35,253 nucleotides of DNA from Chloroflexia bacterium (GTDB lineage: Bacteria; Chloroflexota; Chloroflexia; QHBQ01; JADMIH01), in NCBI GenBank assembly GCA_025927935.1, contig JAICKM010000003.1, positions 1-35,253 on the forward strand. Direction: 5' to 3'. This document shows, in pieces, positions 22,934 through 29,930 of this stretch (position 1 is the first letter of the stretch; each line of letters begins with the position of its first letter). The position numbers and the translations under genes are program-made. The notes below the pieces were generated by a model. The model ran no database searches, was not told the DNA's origin, and saw nothing but the letters and a program-made list of their open reading frames with translations.

Positions 22934-24504
22934 TCCGGCGCGGCCTCGCCGCCGCGCTGTTGCTGCTCACGACCGCCTGCCTGGGTCCCCCCGATTCCAC
23001 GCCCTCGCCCGTCGCCCCGGCGCCGGCCTTGCCCAGCGCGACGGCCCCCTTGCCCACGCCCACCGAGGTTGCGGTCGCGGGACCTACGTCCGTTGCGGCC
23101 GCGAGTCCCATAGCAACAACCACGCTGCCTGTGCTGCCCGCCGCGCCCACTCCCGCGACGCACAATCCTCTGATCCTGCGCGCCCTCAGCGCCATGGCTG
23201 TGGTGCAGAGCTACCATTACACGGCCACCGTGCAGACGTTTGACGACGGGCACAAGCTCCAATCGTCGCGCGAGGGCGATTACGCGGCTCCCGCCGGGTT
23301 GCGCTGGGTGAACGTCGTGGACAACATCACGACCACGGCGGTGCTGACCGGTAGCATGTACTACGTGGCCGTGGATACCGGCGGGTGGACCAGCGTGAGC
23401 GGTGGCGCGCAGGAGCGCGCCCACCAGCTTTCCTGGCAATTGATCGCTCGCGCGCAAGACGTGGTTGAGGCCGGGCGCGACCCGGATACGGATCCCGATC
23501 CGACTATCCACCTGACCTTCACGCTGCCGCTGGATAACCTGCCGTTGGAGGCGCGGCCCTGGCAAGTGGCCCAGGGCGAGGTTTGGCTGGGCGTGACCGA
23601 CTATCGCGTGCGTGCCTATAAGCTCGTGGCGCAAGAACCGCGCTACGAGACGACCGAGCGGGTCTTCCTGTCGGCCTACAATGTCCCGGTGCAAATCGCC
23701 GTGCCGGTCTCCGACGCGGCGGCGCCGAGCTGGCAGGGCCGGTTGCTCTACGCCCATCGAGGGCCGGGCGGATCGGATACTGCGGAGCTACGCATCCGCG
23801 ACCTGAGTTCGGGCACGGAGCAAACACTGCCCGACGCCCGCGGCACCATCTATACGGCCGCCTGGTCGCCCGACGGCCGGCAGATCGTCTACGGGACGGG
23901 CGGCAGCCTGTATTTGTTCGACCTGACGACGGAGAAATTACTGAACATCGGCCGCGGCGATGCGCCCGCCTTTGATCCGGACGGCTCTTTGCTTGCCTTC
24001 GTGCGTGGCATCGGCCAGCAGACTCACCCCTGGACGATGGATGCGCTGGGCAACAATGCGCTGCGGCTGAACGATTACTACGCCCAGCACCTTGACTGGG
24101 CGCCCGACGGCACCCGCATCGTGTTCAGCGGCTGGCCGGATACCAGTGACCCGGAAGACGACCCGGCGCAACTCTTTACCATGGCCGCCGACGGCAGCGA
24201 TGTCCAGGCCCTCCCGGCGCTGCCCGGCGCGGTCACGGCGCCGCGCTGGTCGAACGCCGGCGACCGCATCGCCCTGATCGCCGATGGGCAACTGGGCGTC
24301 GTCGATGTGGATGGGACGCACCTGGCCGTGCTGGATACCGCGAACCTGAACACCGCGCCCATCTGGAGTCCCGACGACTCCTTCCTGGCCTATGCGAACC
24401 GCGCCGGGCAGAGCGCGCCCTCGCGCATCCTCATCCGCCCAGCGACCGGCGGCGATCCTAAGCCTCTCACGGAGGGCGACGACATCCCGCTGGCCTGGCA
24501 CTAA
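22906..24504 (+). CDS. Lipoprotein with a LolA/LppX-like domain and a TolB-like beta-propeller
   Basis: About 532 aa. The signal peptide has a lipobox at Cys25 (LLLLTTACLG), so it is probably lipid-anchored outside the membrane. A Pro/Ala/Thr linker (26-90) is followed by a domain reminiscent of LolA/LppX lipoproteins (about 90-270; SYHYTATVQTF, MYYVAVDTGGW). A TolB/PD40-type propeller follows (about 280-530) with repeats such as AAWSPDGRQIVYG, LDWAPDGTRIVFSGW and PIWSPDDSFLAYA. It may bind a lipid or peptide ligand; the function is unknown. The frame is open from GTG at 22891, but ATG at 22906 with GGAG 10 bases upstream is preferred. It overlaps the carotenoid gene and is likely co-transcribed. 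Confidence 0.8.
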   Translation: MCKPALGALIRRGLAAALLLLTTACLGPPDSTPSPVAPAPALPSATAPLPTPTEVAVAGPTSVAAASPIATTTLPVLPAAPTPATHNPLILRALSAMAVVQSYHYTATVQTFDDGHKLQSSREGDYAAPAGLRWVNVVDNITTTAVLTGSMYYVAVDTGGWTSVSGGAQERAHQLSWQLIARAQDVVEAGRDPDTDPDPTIHLTFTLPLDNLPLEARPWQVAQGEVWLGVTDYRVRAYKLVAQEPRYETTERVFLSAYNVPVQIAVPVSDAAAPSWQGRLLYAHRGPGGSDTAELRIRDLSSGTEQTLPDARGTIYTAAWSPDGRQIVYGTGGSLYLFDLTTEKLLNIGRGDAPAFDPDGSLLAFVRGIGQQTHPWTMDALGNNALRLNDYYAQHLDWAPDGTRIVFSGWPDTSDPEDDPAQLFTMAADGSDVQALPALPGAVTAPRWSNAGDRIALIADGQLGVVDVDGTHLAVLDTANLNTAPIWSPDDSFLAYANRAGQSAPSRILIRPATGGDPKPLTEGDDIPLAWH

Positions 24505-24571
24505 GCCGCCTGGGTGGAGGCGTAGCTACAGCGGGCAGGTGTGCGGGTGATAGAGTAGTCCCGCCGCGGGC

Positions 24572-26134
24572 TTAAGGTGGCGCTTGCTGCGCTATGGGGG
24601 TTGGTTGGGACGCCTTGCCGCGCACCTGCAAACGGGTATTCAATCGTTCGGCCCGGCGGGCCAGCGCACGGATCATACCCTGGAAGATAATGCGGTGGAT
24701 GGGGTAGAGGCCGTACCAGTACAGCAGCCCGGCGAGACCCGTGGGATGGAAGTACGCCGTCTGGCGGAGCAGCGTGCGCCCGGCCGATGCCGGCTCGGCG
24801 CAAAACTCGAGCCAGCCGCGTCCCGGCAATTTCATCTCGGCCCGCAGCCGCAGCAACCGTCCGGGTTGCACATCCTCGACACGCCACCAGTCGAGCGCCT
24901 CGCCGGGCAGCAGGATATTGGGGTCGCGCCGGCCGCGCCGCAGGCCGACCCCGCCCACCAGGCGATCGGCCACGCCGCGCAGGCGCCACGTCCAGTTGGC
25001 GTACAGCCAGCCCCGCTTGCCGCCGATACCGGTGAAGACCCGGTAGACCAGTGCGGGCGGGGCATCCACCACCTGTTCACGGCGCTCGAACACCAGCCCT
25101 TCTTCCGCATGGGTCTGGGTGGACAGCGGGATACCGGCCGGCAGGTTGCCAAGGGCCATGGTCCAGCTTGTCTCGACATGGCCCAGGGTCAGGCGCTCGA
25201 CAGCCTGGCGTACGGCGTCCTGGTAACTCATGGGCCGGATCTGTGGGAACAGCTCGCGCGCCGCCGGATCGCGCACAACCACCGGGTTGCGTAGTCCCTC
25301 GATCAGCGACCGTGCAATCGCGCGCGGGATGGGCGTGACCAGGTTGACCCAGTGCGAGGATAGCCCCGGCGTGAGCACAGGCACCGGGATAATCACCCGG
25401 TGCAACCCCCGCACCCGCGCGTAGCCCTGCATCATCTCGCCATAGGTGAGGACGGTGCTGCCGCCGATCTCGATGACCCGCCCGGCCGACCGTGGCTCTT
25501 CAAGCGCGGCGATGAGGTAGGTCAACAGATCGCGGATGCTGATCGGCTGGCAGGGCGTGTTGACCCAGCGCGGCGTGGTCATCACCGGGAGGCGCTCGGT
25601 CAGGTAGCGGATCATCTCGAACGACACACTGCCGGAGCCAACAACAATAGCCGCGCGAAACTCGGTGACCGGCACAGGTCCGGCGCGCAGCATCTCGCCG
25701 ACCTCGTGGCGGCTGCGCAGGTGCTCGGATAGCGCCTCGTCGTCGCGCCCCAATCCGCCCAGGTAGATGATGCGGCCCACCCCGGCCGCGGCGGCGGCCG
25801 CCGCGAACCCGGCCGCCGCCTGCCGGTCCCGCTCACGAAATCCTGCTTCCCCGGCGGCCATGGAATGCACCAGGTAGTAGGCAACGTCAATATCGCGCAT
25901 GGCGGGCGCCAGACTCGCCGGGTCAAGGACATCTCCGGCGATCCGTTCGGCACGCGGCCACGGGGCCGGCCGGCCGGCCAACCGCCGCGGATCGCGCGTC
26001 AGGCAGCGTACCTGGTAGCCGGCCGCCAGCAAGCGCGGCACCAGGCGGCCGCCGACATAGCCGGTCGCCCCCGTAACCAGGATCCGCCGTGGATGCGCTG
26101 GAGTCGGGGTGCCGGTAGGGGGTAAATCGGTCAT
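24572..26134 (-). CDS. SDR-family NAD(P)-binding protein with C-terminal DUF2867
   Basis: 520 aa. The N-terminal Rossmann fold has ILVTGATGYVGGRLV (about 18-32) and an atypical, NDUFA9-like short-chain dehydrogenase/reductase fold (YYLVHSM, IIYLGGLG). A connecting region is followed by a C-terminal DUF2867 domain from about 350 (RREQVVDAPPALVYRVFTGIGGKRGW), of the START/SRPBCC type. It probably binds a dinucleotide and a hydrophobic ligand; the substrate is unknown. ATG at 26134 has GGAGG 10 bases upstream. The open frame extends to 26362 but there it runs antiparallel in frame over the relic of another gene. The gene is convergent with the lipoprotein gene, 67 bases apart. Confidence 0.85.
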   Translation of the reverse strand: MTDLPPTGTPTPAHPRRILVTGATGYVGGRLVPRLLAAGYQVRCLTRDPRRLAGRPAPWPRAERIAGDVLDPASLAPAMRDIDVAYYLVHSMAAGEAGFRERDRQAAAGFAAAAAAAGVGRIIYLGGLGRDDEALSEHLRSRHEVGEMLRAGPVPVTEFRAAIVVGSGSVSFEMIRYLTERLPVMTTPRWVNTPCQPISIRDLLTYLIAALEEPRSAGRVIEIGGSTVLTYGEMMQGYARVRGLHRVIIPVPVLTPGLSSHWVNLVTPIPRAIARSLIEGLRNPVVVRDPAARELFPQIRPMSYQDAVRQAVERLTLGHVETSWTMALGNLPAGIPLSTQTHAEEGLVFERREQVVDAPPALVYRVFTGIGGKRGWLYANWTWRLRGVADRLVGGVGLRRGRRDPNILLPGEALDWWRVEDVQPGRLLRLRAEMKLPGRGWLEFCAEPASAGRTLLRQTAYFHPTGLAGLLYWYGLYPIHRIIFQGMIRALARRAERLNTRLQVRGKASQPTPIAQQAPP

Positions 26135-26186
26135 GATAGCAGAACCTCCGCCGTGCCGCGCGCTCCCGGTGCCGCGGTTCGGCCGC

Positions 26187-26435
26187 CACATGCTGGAGTG
26201 CCCAGTTGCGGGCTTCCATATGATGGGCATAGTGCAAGCTGGGCGCGGTTCCCGGCAGCGTTCCGCCGTGCGCCCCGGCCATGCTATTATGCACGATCCC
26301 TGCCGTGGCCGGCAGGGATCGCTAGCGTGGGTGATCAATCTCACGGCGGCGCATGCGCCCACCGGCGTCCAGGCTGTAGTAGCAATAGCGCTCGATCAAC
26401 CAATGGGCCGGAGTTGCCCGGCGCAGGCACATTTG
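26187..26435 (-). pseudogene. Relic of a DUF2071 (YqjF-like) gene
   Basis: On the minus strand one frame reads HWLIERYCYYSLDAGGRMRR, REIDHPR, an amber codon (26322-26324), then RSLPATAGIVHNSMAGAHG and TLPGTAPSLHYAHHM...ALQHV. DUF2071 proteins end with a block like HWLTERYCLYT, HHPPWPLQPAEAEI, NTM and LPxxPPLLHYA. From HP to the Met of NTM the spacing is identical (16 residues), and the amber codon falls at the conserved Trp, a single-base change from TGG. Just upstream the frame shifts (a neighbouring frame has VPAPGNSG, the expected residues before HWL) and the N-terminal two thirds are not recognisable. It is therefore a decayed gene, not a functional one. It lies between the zinc-binding protein and the SDR gene. 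Confidence 0.65.
26294..26321. repeat. Perfect 12-bp inverted repeat
   Basis: CGATCCCTGCCG and CGGCAGGGATCG flank the loop TGGC. It lies directly after the amber codon of the DUF2071 relic. No U-tract follows on either strand, so it is not an obvious terminator. Confidence 0.7.
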
Positions 26436-26561
26436 TCGCCCCCTATGGCTCAGACGTGGGGGAGAAGACGCTGGGCCGATCTCTAACCCACCAGACGGGG
26501 AATGAGTCCGGGTATCCTCCGCAAATGGATTCATTACCGCACTGAGTAGGGAATCCCGGCA

Positions 26562-26596
26562 GCAAAACGCCCCTCCGCGGCGGGCACGGAAGGGGC
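26562..26596 (-). terminator. Intrinsic terminator of the small zinc-binding gene
   Basis: On the minus strand GCCCCTTCCG and CGGAGGGGC pair with one bulged T, followed by GTTTTGC. It lies about 25 bases after the stop of the gene ending at 26620. Confidence 0.75.
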
Positions 26597-26619
26597 TGGG
26601 CATGTCGCGGGCGCGCGGG

Positions 26620-26940
26620 CTAGAACTCGCCCGCGTCCTCGCAGTTCGTGCAGAGATCGGGGACCATGATCGACCGGCCCTCGTCGCTGAGCGCCTGCCC
26701 GCAACTGCGGCAGGAGTCCGCGGCGCCGCCCCGGAAATGCTCGGCGGGCACCGACTCGGCCTGGAGCTTGCGCCCGTTCTCCTTGCCCGCCGTCACGGTG
26801 AATAGGCCGAAGCCCTGCGGGTCGTACCCGCCATAGGTCAGGCGGGTGTTCGGCGGCAAGGTAATCTCCCGCCCCTTGGCATCCTGGAAGGTGGTGGCCT
26901 GGTCCAGGCGATACTCAAATGTCGATTGCTGCTTTTTCAT
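26620..26940 (-). CDS. Small protein with a C-terminal CxxC-CxxC zinc site
   Basis: 106 aa, no family recognised. Residues 1-60 are predicted as a beta-rich domain (EYRLDQATTFQDAKGREITLPP, YGGYDPQGFGLFTV). The C-terminus carries CRSCGQ and LCTNCEDAGEF, two CxxC pairs about 18 residues apart, a typical zinc knuckle. ATG at 26940 has GGAG 8 bases upstream; TTG immediately before it is also open. It ends in its own terminator, so it is a single-gene unit. The function is unknown; a nucleic-acid or stress role is a guess from the zinc site. Confidence 0.75.
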   Translation of the reverse strand: MKKQQSTFEYRLDQATTFQDAKGREITLPPNTRLTYGGYDPQGFGLFTVTAGKENGRKLQAESVPAEHFRGGAADSCRSCGQALSDEGRSIMVPDLCTNCEDAGEF

Positions 26941-27075
26941 CAAGATTACTCCTACTGCCGGCTGGGACCGGGCGAACCGGTGTGACTATTCTCCCCCAAT
27001 TATACCAGAACTGGTGTTCTAATACTAATTGGCTGTACCTGCGCGGCAAGCGCGGCGTCAGCTATCTGGGAACAC

Positions 27076-28359
27076 TTAGCGGGTGGCGATGCGCTGCAAG
27101 GTGCCGATCAGCCGGTCGATCTCGTCGAGGGTGTTATAGTGCGCCGCGCCGATGCGCACCGCGCCGCCTTTGTCCTCCAGCCCCAGGCGCTGCATGATTT
27201 CGAGCGCGTAGTAGTTGCCGGTCCAGGCGAAGATGCCCGCCTGGCCGAGCGCGCGCCCCAGGGCGGCGGTGGCGTGGCCGTCGATGGTGAAGGCGAAGGT
27301 CGGCACGCGCTCGGCCAGGCGGGCCGGGTCGGCGATGCCGTAGAGGCGCAGGCCGGGCACCGTCGCCAGCCCAGCGAGCATGGCCGCGCTCAACGTCTGC
27401 TCATAGGCCCGGATGGTGGTCATGGCGCGCAGCAGGGAGGGACGGCGCGGTTCGGTATCGGGCACCGCGCCGTCGGTGGCCCGGCGGCCCACCTCGGCCA
27501 GATAATCGAGCGTGGCGACCAACCCGGCCAGGCACTCGTGGTTCTTGGTGCCCCGTTCGTACTTCTCTGGGACCGTGTGCGGCGCGGGGCGCAACTGGTG
27601 CGGGGTGATGCGCTCCAGCAGATCGGCGCGGCCATAGAGTACGCCCAGGTGCGGCCCGAAGAACTTGTACGACGAGCAGACCAGGAAGTCTACATCCAGC
27701 GCGCGCACGTCAATCGGCCCATGCGGGCCGTAATGCACGGCGTCTACCCAGACCATGGCGCCGGCCTGGTGCGCCAGCCGGGCGATGGCGGCGATATCGG
27801 TTACGGTGCCCACGGCGTTCGAGGCATAGGTCACGGCGACGAGGCGGGTGCGCGGCGACAACAGCCCGGCCAACGCTTCCATATCGAGCGTGCAATCCTC
27901 CGCGCGTACGGGCGCGCGCCGGATCACCACGCCGCGTTCGGCCAGGTCCAGCCAGGGCGAGACATTGGCGTCATGATCCAGTTCGGTCACGACCACCTCA
28001 TCGCCGGGTGCGAAGTCGCGGCCAATGGCCTGGCTAAACAGGTAGGTCAGCGTGGTCATGTTGGGTCCCAGGACGATCTCGCGGGGCGCCGCCGCGCCGA
28101 GGAAATCGGCCAGCGTCTGGCGCACCGTGCCCAGCATAGCGTCGGTGCGCTCGCTGGTCAGGAAGGCGCCGTGGACGTTTGCGTTGGCCGTGCGCAAATA
28201 GGCGCTGATGGCGGCAATGGTGCGCTCCGGTACCTGCGTCCCGGCGGGGTTGTCGAGATAGACGACGGGCCGGCCATCTTGTTGCAGATCGAGGGCTGGG
28301 AACTGCGCGCGAATCCAGCGGTGGTCGAGCCCGGCGCCTACCTGTTGCGTCGTGGTCAT
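27076..28359 (-). CDS. SufS-like class V aminotransferase (cysteine desulfurase-like protein)
   Basis: A 427-aa PLP enzyme of the aminotransferase class V fold. YLDNPAGTQVPE, NVHGAFLTSERTD, Asp206/His209 (WVDAVHYGPHG) and the Schiff-base lysine Lys232 (CSSYKFFGPHLG) place it in the SufS-like subfamily often labelled cysteine desulfurase-like. The canonical catalytic Cys loop of SufS (RxGHHCAQP) is absent; the equivalent region reads AVRIGAAHYNT. Desulfurase activity is therefore doubtful and another beta-elimination or transamination is possible. ATG at 28359 follows AGGAGGAG. A very long open frame continues upstream to 29796 but is antisense to the next gene and is rejected as coding. The gene is divergent from the LLM oxidoreductase gene, with a 129-base gap. 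Confidence 0.85.
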   Translation of the reverse strand: MTTTQQVGAGLDHRWIRAQFPALDLQQDGRPVVYLDNPAGTQVPERTIAAISAYLRTANANVHGAFLTSERTDAMLGTVRQTLADFLGAAAPREIVLGPNMTTLTYLFSQAIGRDFAPGDEVVVTELDHDANVSPWLDLAERGVVIRRAPVRAEDCTLDMEALAGLLSPRTRLVAVTYASNAVGTVTDIAAIARLAHQAGAMVWVDAVHYGPHGPIDVRALDVDFLVCSSYKFFGPHLGVLYGRADLLERITPHQLRPAPHTVPEKYERGTKNHECLAGLVATLDYLAEVGRRATDGAVPDTEPRRPSLLRAMTTIRAYEQTLSAAMLAGLATVPGLRLYGIADPARLAERVPTFAFTIDGHATAALGRALGQAGIFAWTGNYYALEIMQRLGLEDKGGAVRIGAAHYNTLDEIDRLIGTLQRIATR

Positions 28360-28488
28360 TGGGTATCTCCTCCTGGGGGCGCCCGCGCACCGGGCGGGGC
28401 ACCTTTCGTGCTCAAATAGGGGCGGCGATACCCTATGATAACATGGCGCGGACCTGCGCGCTACCGGTGCTACCCGAGAGGAGTTTTG

Positions 28489-29406
28489 ATGTCTCGTATT
28501 CAGTTTGGCTGGTCGGTTGCGCGTGGCGCGCGTGACAAAGACCGCCGCACAACCTATTTGGCCGATGTGGGGCGCGGCTTCGACCTGGTGCGCGGCCATT
28601 TCGATTCGGCCTGGTTTACCGATCACCTTCAGTATGAGAATCAGGATGTGCTGGAAGGCTGGACCGCCCTGACCTACCTGGCCGCGCAGCACCCCGAATT
28701 CCAGTTCGGCCACGCCGTGCTCTGCCAGTCGTTCCGCAACCCGGCCCTGCTGGCGAAGATGGCCGCCACGTTCCAGTTCATGAGCGGCGGGCGCTTTATC
28801 CTCGGCATTGGCGCGGGCTGGAAGGAGGATGAATACAAGGCATACGGCTACGACTACCCCCGTGCGGGCGTGCGCGTGGATGAGTTGGACGAGGCGATGC
28901 AGATCATCCGGGCGCTCTGGACCGAAGAGCGGGCCACGGTCCAGGGTAAGCATTACCAGGTGATCGATGCCTGGTGTGAACCCAAGCCCGAGCCGCGGCC
29001 CACCATCATGATCGGCGGGGCCAAACCGCGGATGTTGCGCCTGGTTGCCCGCCACGCCGACTGGTGGAACGTCTCCTGGACCGGTATCAAGGACTATCGG
29101 GCGCAGGTGCCGGAGTGCGAACGGGCCTGCGCCGAGGTCGGGCGCGATCCGCAGACGCTGCGCCGCACCTGGTTCGGCGGCTGCCTCTGCGCACCCACCG
29201 AGGCCGCCGTGCAACAACTCAACCTGACGGGTATGTCGGCGGCTAATGCCTTCGTCGGCACGCCCGCCCAACTGATCGAGCAGATGAGTCCCTTTGTGGA
29301 ATTGGGCGTAGACTACTTCATGCTCGGCTGTGGCGGCTTCCCGGAGTTGACCACCCTGGAGATGCTCGTCCACGAGGTGCTGCCCGCGCTCAACCGCGGC
29401 CGGTAG
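28489..29406 (+). CDS. LLM-class flavin/F420-dependent oxidoreductase
   Basis: A 305-aa TIM-barrel protein of the luciferase-like monooxygenase superfamily. FDSAWFTDHLQYENQDVLEGW, the GRFILGIGAGWKEDEYKAYGYDYP block and MIGGAKPRMLRLVARHADWWN are family signatures. Such proteins use F420 or FMN as cofactor; F420 is more likely in Chloroflexota but is not proven by sequence. The substrate is unknown. ATG at 28489 follows GAGAGGAG by 6 bases; the frame is open upstream to 28435 but this start is preferred. The next two genes are tiny and lie 102 bases downstream. Confidence 0.88.
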   Translation: MSRIQFGWSVARGARDKDRRTTYLADVGRGFDLVRGHFDSAWFTDHLQYENQDVLEGWTALTYLAAQHPEFQFGHAVLCQSFRNPALLAKMAATFQFMSGGRFILGIGAGWKEDEYKAYGYDYPRAGVRVDELDEAMQIIRALWTEERATVQGKHYQVIDAWCEPKPEPRPTIMIGGAKPRMLRLVARHADWWNVSWTGIKDYRAQVPECERACAEVGRDPQTLRRTWFGGCLCAPTEAAVQQLNLTGMSAANAFVGTPAQLIEQMSPFVELGVDYFMLGCGGFPELTTLEMLVHEVLPALNRGR

Positions 29407-29508
29407 GCCCCGTCCGTTCCACATGCTACGGCACCGGCGGCTTGGCCTGGTATTTGCTCTAAAAATGGGAGCGACCGCGTTGTTTAGCGGAGCGAAAGGA
29501 GGTCCAAT

Positions 29509-29679
29509 ATGCCACCTAGAGGGGTTAAGGAAGGCAGCAAACGCGACCGCCAGTACGAGCATATCAAAGATTCGTATGAAGATCGCGGGGTTTCCGAAAA
29601 AGAAGCCGAGGAGCGCGCTGCGCGCACGGTGAATAAGGATCGCCGCGAAACGGGAGAGACCAAGAAGGACAAAGACTAA
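29509..29679 (+). CDS. Small basic protein of the plasmid-stabilization-annotated family
   Basis: 56 aa. The sequence MPPRGVKEGSKRDRQYEHIK, then SEKEAEERAARTVNKDRR, matches a family of short, highly charged, Lys/Arg/Glu-rich proteins found in many soil bacteria and often labelled plasmid stabilization protein. That label has no experimental basis I know of; they are likely small stress or nucleic-acid-associated proteins. There are no cysteines or membrane segments. An excellent AAAGGAGGT lies 6 bases before ATG at 29509. A 43-base gap separates it from the next tiny gene, which also has a strong AAAGGAG; the two are probably one transcript ending at the hairpin near 29905. Confidence 0.8.
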   Translation: MPPRGVKEGSKRDRQYEHIKDSYEDRGVSEKEAEERAARTVNKDRRETGETKKDKD

Positions 29680-29722
29680 GTACGCTGCGGCCTGTATGGC
29701 GCCGCGGAAAGGAGCAATCCCA

Positions 29723-29860
29723 ATGGCTGAGCAGAAATGCGCGAACTGTGGAATGGCGAAAAGCGAGTGGCAAGGCAACAACGGCCAGGGCATCACCCTG
29801 GGCGATAAGACCTATTGCTGCCAGGGCTGCGCCATCGGCACCGGGTGTACATGCAAATAA
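29723..29860 (+). CDS. 45-aa cysteine-rich metal-binding-like protein
   Basis: The sequence begins MAEQKCANCGM and ends YCCQGCAIGTGCTCK, with seven cysteines (6, 9, 32, 33, 36, 42, 44). The KCANCG knuckle plus a CCxGC...CTC cluster would form a treble-clef- or metallothionein-like zinc site. Short proteins with a CCxGCAxGTGCTC ending occur next to stress genes in several phyla, as far as I recall. It has a strong ribosome-binding site (AAAGGAG, 8 bases upstream) and sits directly before a strong terminator. The function is unproven; metal buffering or stress response is an inference. Confidence 0.8.
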   Translation: MAEQKCANCGMAKSEWQGNNGQGITLGDKTYCCQGCAIGTGCTCK

Positions 29861-29889
29861 GCCCGGTGGACCTTTGACGAAAGCATAAG

Positions 29890-29930
29890 TAAGCGGCGGG
29901 CCGCCCGGCCCGCCGCTTATTACATTTTAC
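29890..29930. terminator. Bidirectional terminator between convergent genes
   Basis: TAAGCGGCGGGCC and GGCCCGCCGCTTA form a perfect 13-bp stem with a GCCC loop. The plus side is followed by TTACATTTTA. It closes the small-gene transcript and faces the end of the histidine kinase gene. Confidence 0.85.

Noticed and set aside
26294..26321. Palindrome as an intrinsic terminator
   Set aside because: No U-tract on either strand, and a better terminator for the upstream gene lies at 26562-26596.
28360..29796. Very long minus-strand open frame extending the aminotransferase gene upstream to 906 codons
   Set aside because: It is antisense to the LLM oxidoreductase gene, which has clear family motifs, and the extension shows no conserved domain. 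The ATG at 28359 with AGGAGGAG is the natural start.
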